Source of the DNA: a bacterium
GTDB lineage: Bacteria; Latescibacterota; Latescibacteria; Latescibacterales; Latescibacteraceae
NCBI GenBank assembly: GCA_021372535.1
Contig: JAJFUH010000215.1
Span: forward strand, 1 to 23,654
Direction: 5' to 3'
Length of the DNA stretch: 23,654 bases
The notes under the pieces are model-generated. The model saw only the letters and a list, made by a program, of their open reading frames with translations. It ran no database searches and was not told the origin of the DNA. This document shows, in pieces, positions 14,437-21,491 of this stretch; position 1 is the stretch's first letter; each line of letters opens with the position of its first letter. The position numbers were made by a program, and so were the translations under genes.

Positions 14437-15978
14437 ATGACAAGGCTGACAATAACAATGGTTTTTCTGACGGTTATAACGGCGGCTATTGCATGTGACG
14501 GGCATACTGAAAATACTCAGGAGGGAAAAAAGATGACGACGAATAACATAAATCCCCATGACATCCGGCCATCGGCGCTTGCCGGAACCTGGTATGAGGC
14601 GGAACCGAAAGAATTACAGGCAACGATATCCCATTATCTGGAAAATGCAAAGGTAAGCCAGGGCCTTGGCCGGATCGTCGGTATTATCGTCCCCCATGCC
14701 GGGTATCGGTATTCCGGTCCCGTTGCAGCCTACGCATACCGGCAGATCAAGGGCAAGTCGTATGATACCATAGTGGTCATCGCGCCGAATCACGCCGATC
14801 CGCGCCTGCGGTTCAGTTCGGTGTACACCCGTGGTGCGTACACAACTCCCCTTGGCCAGGTTCCTGTTGATACCGAAACCGCTCAGGCCATTGTCGATTT
14901 TTCCTCAACCGATGATGTTCAGGCTTCCGATCTCGGGCATCTGAGCGATTATGGGGGCAGGATGGAACATTCTGTTGAGATTCAGCTTCCGTTTCTGCAG
15001 ACGGTTGTCGGCAGCTTCAAGCTTGTTCCCATTGTGATGGGGAATCATGACAGTGTATCGGCCACGGCGCTTGGAAAAGCGGTTGCTTCCGCTGTGAAGG
15101 GAAAAAACGCACTCATCGTTGCCTCGTCCGATCTCTCTCATTTTCATGATGGCGCCACAGCGAAAAAGCTCGATTCCGTGGTTCGCGGATATGTCGAATC
15201 ATACAATCCCGATGGTTTGCTGAATGCCCTGTCATCGGGGAAATGCGAGGCGTGCGGCGGAGCGCCCATAGCCGCTGTCATGATGGCTTGCAGGGAGCTC
15301 GGGGCAACGCAGGCGACTGTGCTCTTTATGGCTGACTCCGGTGATGTTACCGGCGATAATTCGAGTGTTGTCGGATATATGTCCGCTGCCCTGACTGTTC
15401 CCGGCGATACCGGAGGAGAGGTCAAAGTCGGTGTTGACCTCGGATTGACCGAAAGCGAAAAGGACGTGCTGAGGGGTGTGGTAAAACAGACGCTCGACAG
15501 CGTTGTCAACGGCGGTCAGGTTCCGAGAAATCTCGACCGGAACGGTAAGCTTGGCGAACGGTGGGGAGCGTTTGTAACCCTGACGAAGGATGGCATGCTC
15601 CGTGGATGTATCGGGCATATAATCGGTACGCAGCCACTCATCGATACCGTCGCGGAAATGGCGAAAGCCGCCGCGCTCGAAGACCCAAGATTCCCGCCGG
15701 TGAAACCCGATGAACTTCCCCGCATCGAGTTCGAAATCAGTGTGCTGACTCCCATCAGAAAAATAACCGATATCAATGAAATCCAGGTAGGCCGGGACGG
15801 CATCATTATTTCCCGGGGATACAATCGCGGACTGCTCCTTCCCCAGGTGGCCACCGAGTACGGTTGGGACAGGAAGACATTCCTCGAACATACCTGTCTC
15901 AAGGCCGGTCTCCCCAAAGATGCGTGGAAGGAATCGGGGACTGTCATTGAGATGTTCAGTGCCGAGGTTTTTAAATGA
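14437..15978 (+). CDS. amrB-amrA: Memo-AMMECR1 fusion protein with lipoprotein-like signal peptide
   Basis: This fuses both remaining AmmeMemoRadiSam components. The Memo-like domain (about 40-315) keeps the metal-site residues known from human MEMO1: His87 (PHAGY), His119 (PNHAD), Asp232 (SSDLSH) and Cys273 (ACGGAPI). The AMMECR1 domain (about 330-513) has LRGCIG at 388-393. From ATG 14437 the protein is 513 residues and begins with a Sec/lipoprotein signal (MTRLTITMVFLTVITAAIAC, Cys20). Asp at +2 favours inner-membrane retention by the E. coli rule. The ribosome binding site there (GGCGG) is only moderate. An in-frame ATG at 14533, behind a near-perfect AGGAGGG 7 bases upstream, would give a 481-residue cytoplasmic form. 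It is the second gene of the unit with amrS. No enzyme activity is established for the family. Confidence 0.92.
   Translation: MTRLTITMVFLTVITAAIACDGHTENTQEGKKMTTNNINPHDIRPSALAGTWYEAEPKELQATISHYLENAKVSQGLGRIVGIIVPHAGYRYSGPVAAYAYRQIKGKSYDTIVVIAPNHADPRLRFSSVYTRGAYTTPLGQVPVDTETAQAIVDFSSTDDVQASDLGHLSDYGGRMEHSVEIQLPFLQTVVGSFKLVPIVMGNHDSVSATALGKAVASAVKGKNALIVASSDLSHFHDGATAKKLDSVVRGYVESYNPDGLLNALSSGKCEACGGAPIAAVMMACRELGATQATVLFMADSGDVTGDNSSVVGYMSAALTVPGDTGGEVKVGVDLGLTESEKDVLRGVVKQTLDSVVNGGQVPRNLDRNGKLGERWGAFVTLTKDGMLRGCIGHIIGTQPLIDTVAEMAKAAALEDPRFPPVKPDELPRIEFEISVLTPIRKITDINEIQVGRDGIIISRGYNRGLLLPQVATEYGWDRKTFLEHTCLKAGLPKDAWKESGTVIEMFSAEVFK
14519..14525 (+). promoter_or_regulatory. Strong internal ribosome binding site in the Memo-AMMECR1 gene
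   Basis: AGGAGGG lies 7 bases before the in-frame ATG at 14533. It is stronger than the site before ATG 14437. It could drive a second, signal-less product, or it may mark the only true start, in which case the signal-peptide-like stretch would be untranslated. Confidence 0.5.
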
Positions 15979-16097
15979 CGGCATACTTCCCTGGAGCGGT
16001 TGTCACGAGGTGTTGATTCCCGCGCCTTTATCCCTGACCATTTCTCCATGAACAGGAGGACGGAGCGAAAACATTGAATTATCGCAGTATTTTCTTC

Positions 16098-16123
16098 CCC
16101 CTCTCCTGTTTACGGGAGAGGGG
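16098..16123. repeat. 9 bp perfect hairpin between convergent genes
   Basis: CCCTCTCC-type and GGAGAGGG-type arms (16098-16106 and 16115-16123) pair perfectly around an 8-base loop, followed by ACAGGGGTGATGATG. The motif resembles the CTCTCC/GGAGAG palindromes repeated in many environmental genomes. No U-run follows on either strand. Its place between the ends of two convergent genes still suits a role in transcript ends. Confidence 0.58.
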
Positions 16124-16146
16124 ACAGGGGTGATGATGAACAGGAC

Positions 16147-18360
16147 TTATTGATATGACGACCGTATCAACAGCGCCCCCGCTGTCGTACAGTTCAGCAC
16201 AGCGAGAAATACGAGGACGGCGGTCATACCAAGAATGGGAATCATGAGGGATGCGGTTACGAGCGCGCCGATGGATGAACCGGCGAGATCGACGCTGTAA
16301 ATAATCCCCCTGCCCGGATATTTGCTGGTTCCTGATTTTCTAAACAGGGAATCGGCGACGGGAAACTGGAGACCGCCGATAAATCCCGCAAGTGCGGTGA
16401 TGATATAGAACATGATCTCAGCCATGAGAGAAGATGCTGAAGAATCGGTATGAAACCGCAGAAGGATAATCCAGATGAGTGGTAATAATGCCATCACGCT
16501 CTGGATTATCACAAGATTCTTTTTCCCTGCCTGTCCATTCTCGACTTTTCGTGAGCCGATAAGTGCGCCGTAAGCCAGACCGGCCATGTATGAACCGGTC
16601 AGAAGCGCAATCCTGCCATAGAGAAAACCGAAAATTGACTGATATGCCATTATCGCAAGCACCTCGAGCGATATTTCGGTTAATCCCACCGAAGCGACCG
16701 TCGCCATGATCGAACGCCTGTAAGCGCCTTTCCCCGGAAAAAGGGCAGCTCCTGCCGCCGCTGCCAGTCCGAGTACCATCACTGCAAAAAGGATGCCACG
16801 GGTTTCCAGCGGCTCGACAGGGCGCATGATACGGGATCTTTCGAGCTTTCCCTGGATCGTGGTGAGGGTGAAATAGCCTGCGGGCCGGGCATCCGAATTA
16901 ATGAAAGGGTCGGGGACACTGTCGAGCGTCTTGTTGAACGAATCCATACGTTCCCTCGAAAGGGTATACCGGAGAAAATAATCACGCACATAAGCCGTTT
17001 CGACCCCGAGAGCCTCACGGCGCTGTGCAAGGTTTTCCCATCCGAGATTATCGAGAAGTCCCGCTGAATTCGACGCGAGGAAACGGCAGGTTATACCGGG
17101 CAGGATCGTTACGGACGTAAAGGATGTACGAAGGGTTGCGCGCATCGATGCAAGCAGGCGGGCAAGGTCGTCCGGGACATAATTTTCGGCGCCGGGGAAA
17201 GAAAAACCGAGCACACCGTTTTCCGGGAGGCGGCTGGCCGTGAGCCTGAAAAACTCCCGTGTAAAGTACCGGTTGGTCAAGCCGGACAGCGGCGGCGGCA
17301 TATTCATGATGATGACATCGAATGTGGTGTGGGTGCGTTCGAGAAATGCCCGACCATCCATGAATATCGTTTCAATCCGCGGATCGGTCCTCCAGTTTTC
17401 CCTGAGGTATATATCGGCCAGCTTGAAAAGGTACGGGTCCAGCTCCACGCATGTGACCTTGTCCACAGTGCCGTATTTGAGAACTTCATCTGCCAGGCCG
17501 CCGGGACCGCCGCCGAGAATAAGCACATGGCCGTGTTTCGGAGCTGCCAGCATGGGAATGTGCACGGTATATTCGGCGGTTTCCTCGTCGGGTGCGCTGA
17601 AAAGCACCGAGGCATCTGAATAGAAAGTTTTTATCTCTCCGCGCTCGGTGACTCTGAGCCGTCCGTATTTTGTATCGATTGACCGGAGGAGTTTTTGCCC
17701 GGTATACATGTAATCGGAGGCCCGCGAATTTTCCCATACCATGGCAATGAGAACTATCATTGGCAGAACCAGTCCGATGATACTGACAAACCGTCTGGTT
17801 CTCACCGACCATGCCACGGCACCGGCGCAGGCAACAGCCGGGCAGATCAGCGCAAGGAGGTGATTGGAGAAAATGACGACAAACATGATGCTTATAACCG
17901 CGCCGGCGACAGCCGACCCGAAAGCCTCGATTGTAAACGCTTTTCCGGCGAAGGGATTATTCTTCTGTTCGAGGGTCTGGACGCCGAGGGTGAACAGCAT
18001 TCCTCCAATCACGTTGAACGGGAGGAACGCAAGGCCGAGCGCGATGACCTGGAGATCGAACGGTACAAGCTCTCCGGGTGTCAGGCGGGCGAGGAAGGGA
18101 ATGTCGGCAATGACCGTAACGCCGAGATATCCCATGACCCCATACCAGGGAAGCAGAGAGTGAAAACGGCGTTCCGGCGAACCGGTTCGGGATGCAAACC
18201 GGCTCATGATTCCGCTTCCGACGGCTGTCCAGAAAAGCCAGAACAGGAGCGCCGTTCCGATGGTCAGTTCGCCTCCGCGGAATGTGGCGAGCACTTCACG
18301 GAGGAATGCCGCCTGCGCGATCATTGCCAGAACACCGAGCAGAAATACCGAGAATTCCAT
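16147..18360 (-). CDS. Second membrane protein with an embedded spermidine-synthase-like domain
   Basis: A 737-residue protein with about six or seven membrane spans at 1-215, a Rossmann-type spermidine-synthase-like domain at about 225-430, and another six or seven spans at about 520-737. The domain has LGGGPGG (282-288) and CVELDP. Where aminopropyltransferases have the catalytic DxxDP motif it has MNMPPP (352-357), so the usual reaction is unlikely. The later half of the motif region is retained (NRYFTREFF). AAAGGGA lies a few bases before ATG 18360. It follows feoB by 118 bases on the same strand and converges with the Memo-AMMECR1 gene. Its relation to the 849-residue protein at 10521 is by family; the architecture differs, since here spans flank the enzyme-like domain on both sides. 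Confidence 0.85.
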   Translation of the reverse strand: MEFSVFLLGVLAMIAQAAFLREVLATFRGGELTIGTALLFWLFWTAVGSGIMSRFASRTGSPERRFHSLLPWYGVMGYLGVTVIADIPFLARLTPGELVPFDLQVIALGLAFLPFNVIGGMLFTLGVQTLEQKNNPFAGKAFTIEAFGSAVAGAVISIMFVVIFSNHLLALICPAVACAGAVAWSVRTRRFVSIIGLVLPMIVLIAMVWENSRASDYMYTGQKLLRSIDTKYGRLRVTERGEIKTFYSDASVLFSAPDEETAEYTVHIPMLAAPKHGHVLILGGGPGGLADEVLKYGTVDKVTCVELDPYLFKLADIYLRENWRTDPRIETIFMDGRAFLERTHTTFDVIIMNMPPPLSGLTNRYFTREFFRLTASRLPENGVLGFSFPGAENYVPDDLARLLASMRATLRTSFTSVTILPGITCRFLASNSAGLLDNLGWENLAQRREALGVETAYVRDYFLRYTLSRERMDSFNKTLDSVPDPFINSDARPAGYFTLTTIQGKLERSRIMRPVEPLETRGILFAVMVLGLAAAAGAALFPGKGAYRRSIMATVASVGLTEISLEVLAIMAYQSIFGFLYGRIALLTGSYMAGLAYGALIGSRKVENGQAGKKNLVIIQSVMALLPLIWIILLRFHTDSSASSLMAEIMFYIITALAGFIGGLQFPVADSLFRKSGTSKYPGRGIIYSVDLAGSSIGALVTASLMIPILGMTAVLVFLAVLNCTTAGALLIRSSYQ

Positions 18361-18478
18361 AAGTTCCCTTTAACGGTACTCCGTATGAAAAAAACTACAG
18401 GAAATACTTATGTGCAATGCAGGAAATAAACGTATCCAGCCATGTGTTGTCAATGTCTTACTGTCTGTTATGGTCGTG

Positions 18479-20536
18479 TCAGAAAATATGGGAAGCGATA
18501 GTTACGAACGTAAAACTGACGAGCCACGCCAGCGTTATCGTATATATCACCATGAGAATGACCCATTTCCATCCTCCCGCTTCCTTTTTAACGGTTGCGA
18601 GCACAGCGATGCAGGGCACATAGATGAGTATGAACAGCATGAGGCCATACGCTCTGACCGGATTGAGATTCGGGTCCTGACGAAGCGCATTTTTTATTGT
18701 AAACTCTTCCTGGTGGTGGTTTCCGTTTTCAATGGTGTAGATAGTGGCCAGCGACGATACTATAACTTCCTTGGCTGCGAATCCTGCGGTGAGCGCTACA
18801 CCAATCCGCCAGTCGAGGCCGAGCGGCCTGAGAGCGGGTTCGATGAATTTACCGATTTTTCCCGCATAGGTGGAACTGACAGGAACAGTATTCGGGTTTC
18901 CCGGTTCAGATGCCCCAACAGGCCCGGTTGATCGCGGAAACGACATGAGAAACCAGACAAAAACCGATAGTAAAAGAATCAGGGTGCCGGCTTTGCGGAT
19001 ATACATGTATGCCCGCTCCCATATATGGAGCAGGACGCTCCTCAGGGTCGGTATACGGTAGGGGGGGAGCTCCATGACGAAAGGAATTGTGGAGCCCTGA
19101 AAAGAGGTCAGTATTCTCGCCATTACCAGCGAAATGGCAATTCCGATGATGTAGAGGGAAAAGATGACATTTCCCGCTGCTTTCGGCGGGAAAAAAGTAC
19201 TTGCAATCAGGATATAAACAGGCAGCCGTGCCCCGCAGCTCATGAACGGCAGGATAAACATGGTGATGAGACGCTCACGTTTGCTTTCTATGATTCTCGT
19301 GGCCATGATTGCAGGAACCGTACAGCCGAATCCGATGAGCATGGGAAGGAACGATTTGCCATGAAGGCCGAAGAAATGCATAATCCTGTCCATGATGAAT
19401 GCGGATCGCGCCATGTATCCGGTATCTTCGAAAATCGATATGAAAAAAAACAGAATGATAATGTTCGGAAGAAAAACGAGCACGCCCCCGACGCCTGCTA
19501 TGACACCTTCAACGATAAGTGACTTTAAAAGACCATCGGACATCATTGAACTCACACCATGTCCGAGCCATTCGAAAAAATTGCTGATCCATGCTCCGGG
19601 TATCTCTCCCATGGTGAATGTCGTCTGGAACATGATCCACAGGAGCAGAAGAAAAATGGGAAATCCAACCCACCGGTGCGTGACGACCGAATCGATTTTT
19701 TCCGATATCGACCGGTGAACGCTGACCTTTTCTTTTAGGCATTCCGCTGCAGCGCCTGTTGCAAAACCATAACGACCCGCTGTAACGATGCTCTGAGTAG
19801 CCCTGCCTTCGAGATGTTCGAGCCTGTTGCGAACAGTGTCCACTTCGTGGAGGTTATCACGGTCTATGCCGCATTCTCCTTCTTCGGGGCAGAACGACAT
19901 TTCGTACAGCAGAACATTGACCGCGGCCCACCGCTCGTTGAACGGCGTTTTTCCCTGAATGACTGCCTGAACATCGGTGATGGCATGTTCCATCTCGTGG
20001 CTGTAGCGGGGAGGATTGCCGACAGCGGGAATCTCGTTACGGGCAGCCTTGAGCGCTGTCGCCATGAGCTCGGTAATCCCTTTTCCCCTGTTTCCCACTG
20101 TCTTCACGCACGGAACACCAAGTATGGTCGAAAGCTGACCGGTATCGAGCGTGTTACCGGAAGCTTCGAGTTCATCGTACATATTGAGAGCGATTACGAC
20201 CGGTTTCCCGATCTCGATAATCTGGGAGACAAGGTAGAGGTTTCTTTTAAGTCTCGTTGCATCGACGACGGCGATGATTGCCGAAACATGAGAGGAGAGT
20301 ATTTCCTGCCGCGCGACCGATTCATCGGGAGAAAACGGTGTGAGACTGTATGTGCCGGGAAGATCGATAAAATTGACAAGCGCATCATCGACACGGACCA
20401 TCCCCTCTTTTTTCTCTACAGTTACTCCGGGATAGTTGCCGACGTGCTGACGTGATCCGGTGATGAAATTGAAGATGCTTGTTTTACCGCTGTTGGGGTT
20501 CCCTGCCAAAGCGATGACGATACCTTTTTCGTCCAT
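18479..20536 (-). CDS. feoB: Ferrous iron transporter B
   Basis: FeoB, the inner-membrane Fe(II) importer with a cytoplasmic N-terminal GTPase. All early G motifs are present: G1 GNPNSGKT (12-19), G2 Thr39 in YPGVTVE, G3 DLPG (58-61), G4 NMYD (118-121). A guanine-dissociation-inhibitor-type helical linker follows to about residue 280. The transmembrane part has both Gate motifs: GFGCTVPAIMATR followed by MSCGARLPVY, and AAKEVIVSSLATIY. At 685 residues it is shorter than E. coli FeoB (773) but within the family range. The ATG at 20536 has GGAG about 9 bases upstream, inside feoA. The gene overlaps feoA by 53 bases, and a later start is excluded because G1 begins at residue 12. It is the last iron gene of the dtxR-feoA-feoB unit. 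Confidence 0.97.
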   Translation of the reverse strand: MDEKGIVIALAGNPNSGKTSIFNFITGSRQHVGNYPGVTVEKKEGMVRVDDALVNFIDLPGTYSLTPFSPDESVARQEILSSHVSAIIAVVDATRLKRNLYLVSQIIEIGKPVVIALNMYDELEASGNTLDTGQLSTILGVPCVKTVGNRGKGITELMATALKAARNEIPAVGNPPRYSHEMEHAITDVQAVIQGKTPFNERWAAVNVLLYEMSFCPEEGECGIDRDNLHEVDTVRNRLEHLEGRATQSIVTAGRYGFATGAAAECLKEKVSVHRSISEKIDSVVTHRWVGFPIFLLLLWIMFQTTFTMGEIPGAWISNFFEWLGHGVSSMMSDGLLKSLIVEGVIAGVGGVLVFLPNIIILFFFISIFEDTGYMARSAFIMDRIMHFFGLHGKSFLPMLIGFGCTVPAIMATRIIESKRERLITMFILPFMSCGARLPVYILIASTFFPPKAAGNVIFSLYIIGIAISLVMARILTSFQGSTIPFVMELPPYRIPTLRSVLLHIWERAYMYIRKAGTLILLLSVFVWFLMSFPRSTGPVGASEPGNPNTVPVSSTYAGKIGKFIEPALRPLGLDWRIGVALTAGFAAKEVIVSSLATIYTIENGNHHQEEFTIKNALRQDPNLNPVRAYGLMLFILIYVPCIAVLATVKKEAGGWKWVILMVIYTITLAWLVSFTFVTIASHIF

Positions 20537-20804
20537 GGTCAGTTTCTCCGACGCTTTCTATAACGAGCATGCTTGCCTCGCTTCTCCGCAGGGCAAGGAG
20601 GGTATCGAGGACTTTTATCTGAACGGGATCGCCAAGCGGCGCTGACCGTACCATCTCAATCATTACACCTTCGATTATTCCCATGTCCATGATTCGCTGA
20701 CGGATCGACTCAGGCGCTGTAATTTCGTATATATACCCCCGTTCTCCGGGGAGAAGATCATTAACTGTTTTTGCATTCGTTTCTGAAGTTTTTTTCCTGT
20801 GCAT
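20484..20804 (-). CDS. feoA: FeoA, ferrous iron transport accessory protein
   Basis: A 106-residue SH3-like FeoA protein that assists FeoB at the cytoplasmic face. Typical segments are DLLPGERGYI, RQRIMDMGI and PLGDPVQIKV, ending LRRSEASMLVIE. A usual FeoA would stop near residue 87. This one continues for about 18 basic residues (GRKRYRHRFGREPQ) encoded in the 53 bases shared with feoB, so the tail is a by-product of the overlap or a real extension. ATG 20804 has AGGAAA upstream, within the end of the dtxR-like gene, which stops 12 bases before. Tight spacing implies translational coupling. Confidence 0.95.
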   Translation of the reverse strand: MHRKKTSETNAKTVNDLLPGERGYIYEITAPESIRQRIMDMGIIEGVMIEMVRSAPLGDPVQIKVLDTLLALRRSEASMLVIESVGETDHGRKRYRHRFGREPQQR

Positions 20805-20816
20805 GAGTATTTCCTG

Positions 20817-21206
20817 TCATTGTTCTTTTGCATTGCTCAGAGAGCGGTCTATGTATTCGTTCATCTTTTCAACGGTGCCACTGCTTAAAACGTGTTCGAT
20901 TTTACAGGCATCCGTCTGCGCCGTTTGTTTATCGACACCGAGAACATCGCGCAGAAAGGTAAAGATCAGACTGTGCCTGGAGGCTACTTTCGCGGCATGG
21001 AAGTTTCCCGATTCGGTCAGTTCGATATACTCGTATTTTTCATGCTCGATAAGTCCGCGGGCTTCAAGGTTTTTCAGCGCTCCGTTCACGCTCGGCATGG
21101 TTACCCCAAGCTTTTTTGCCACATCACGGACACGGACGGCACGTTTGGATTTGTACAGTTCAAAAATCGCTTCAAGATAGTCTTCCAGACTCGCGGAGAG
21201 TATCAT
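20817..21206 (-). CDS. DtxR/MntR-family metal-dependent repressor
   Basis: A 129-residue repressor with an N-terminal winged helix (VRDVAKKLGVTMPSVNGALKNLEARGLI) and a C-terminal dimerisation/metal domain; it lacks the SH3 domain of full-length DtxR, as MntR does. Metal-site residues are mixed. Asp9 and Glu12 (LEDYLEAI) match MntR. Cys101, Glu104 and His105 (DACKIEHVLS) match the Cys-Glu-His of DtxR/IdeR. His78 is also kept. With feoA and feoB directly downstream and a DtxR-type box in its own promoter, an Fe(II)-sensing role is most likely. AAGGAG lies about 9 bases before ATG 21206. It is the first gene of the iron operon and probably represses itself and feoAB. Confidence 0.94.
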   Translation of the reverse strand: MILSASLEDYLEAIFELYKSKRAVRVRDVAKKLGVTMPSVNGALKNLEARGLIEHEKYEYIELTESGNFHAAKVASRHSLIFTFLRDVLGVDKQTAQTDACKIEHVLSSGTVEKMNEYIDRSLSNAKEQ

Positions 21207-21252
21207 GGCTCTTTCTCCTTATGAGCTTTCTTTCCGGTATAGTATCAAAAAT

Positions 21253-21268
21253 GTTAGGAGTGCCTAAC
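21253..21268. promoter_or_regulatory. Perfect DtxR-type operator before dtxR-feoA-feoB
   Basis: GTTAGG and CCTAAC are exact inverse copies around AGTG. This matches the TTAGGnnnnCCTAA core known for iron-responsive DtxR/IdeR boxes. It begins 7 bases downstream of the predicted -10, so bound repressor would cover the transcription start. Confidence 0.85.
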
Positions 21269-21274
21269 TATCGT

Positions 21275-21303
21275 AGTATAACAAAACATTTGTGAAAAAT
21301 CAA
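21275..21303 (-). promoter_or_regulatory. Promoter of the dtxR-feoA-feoB operon
   Basis: On the minus strand TTGATT (21303-21298) and TATACT (21280-21275) are separated by 17 bases, a good sigma70-type arrangement. The start would fall within the adjacent DtxR box, which fits iron-dependent repression. Confidence 0.68.
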
Positions 21304-21326
21304 GCTTGTTTTTTATGGGTATCTTC

Positions 21327-21404
21327 GGAGGGCGGTGAAAAAGATACTTTTTCACACACCCGCTAATGAAACGTGTTGTTTTGTTACTGTCAAAGGCATG
21401 TAAA
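21327..21404 (+). repeat. Dispersed ~80 bp repeat, copy B
   Basis: About 80% identical by eye to the minus strand of 3663-3587. This copy contains a perfect 9 bp inverted repeat, GTGAAAAAG and CTTTTTCAC around ATA (21335-21355). It sits between the 3' end of the histidine kinase gene and the iron-operon promoter. Either orientation can be read as short hydrophobic frames (VVLLLSKACK here, VVLLLSQACK in copy A), but neither has a convincing gene context. Confidence 0.6.
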
Positions 21405-21491
21405 TTGTTACTACGTGCCGAACCGTGGCAGCCAATTTCCAGACATGTGGTGTTTCAGGGGATTTTCGAAAAGGTGTTTCTGGCGCTGCTG

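Noticed and set aside
17695-18931. Long plus-strand open frames opposite the minus-strand membrane gene and feoB
   Set aside because: Highly charged shadow translations of genes with clear family motifs on the other strand.
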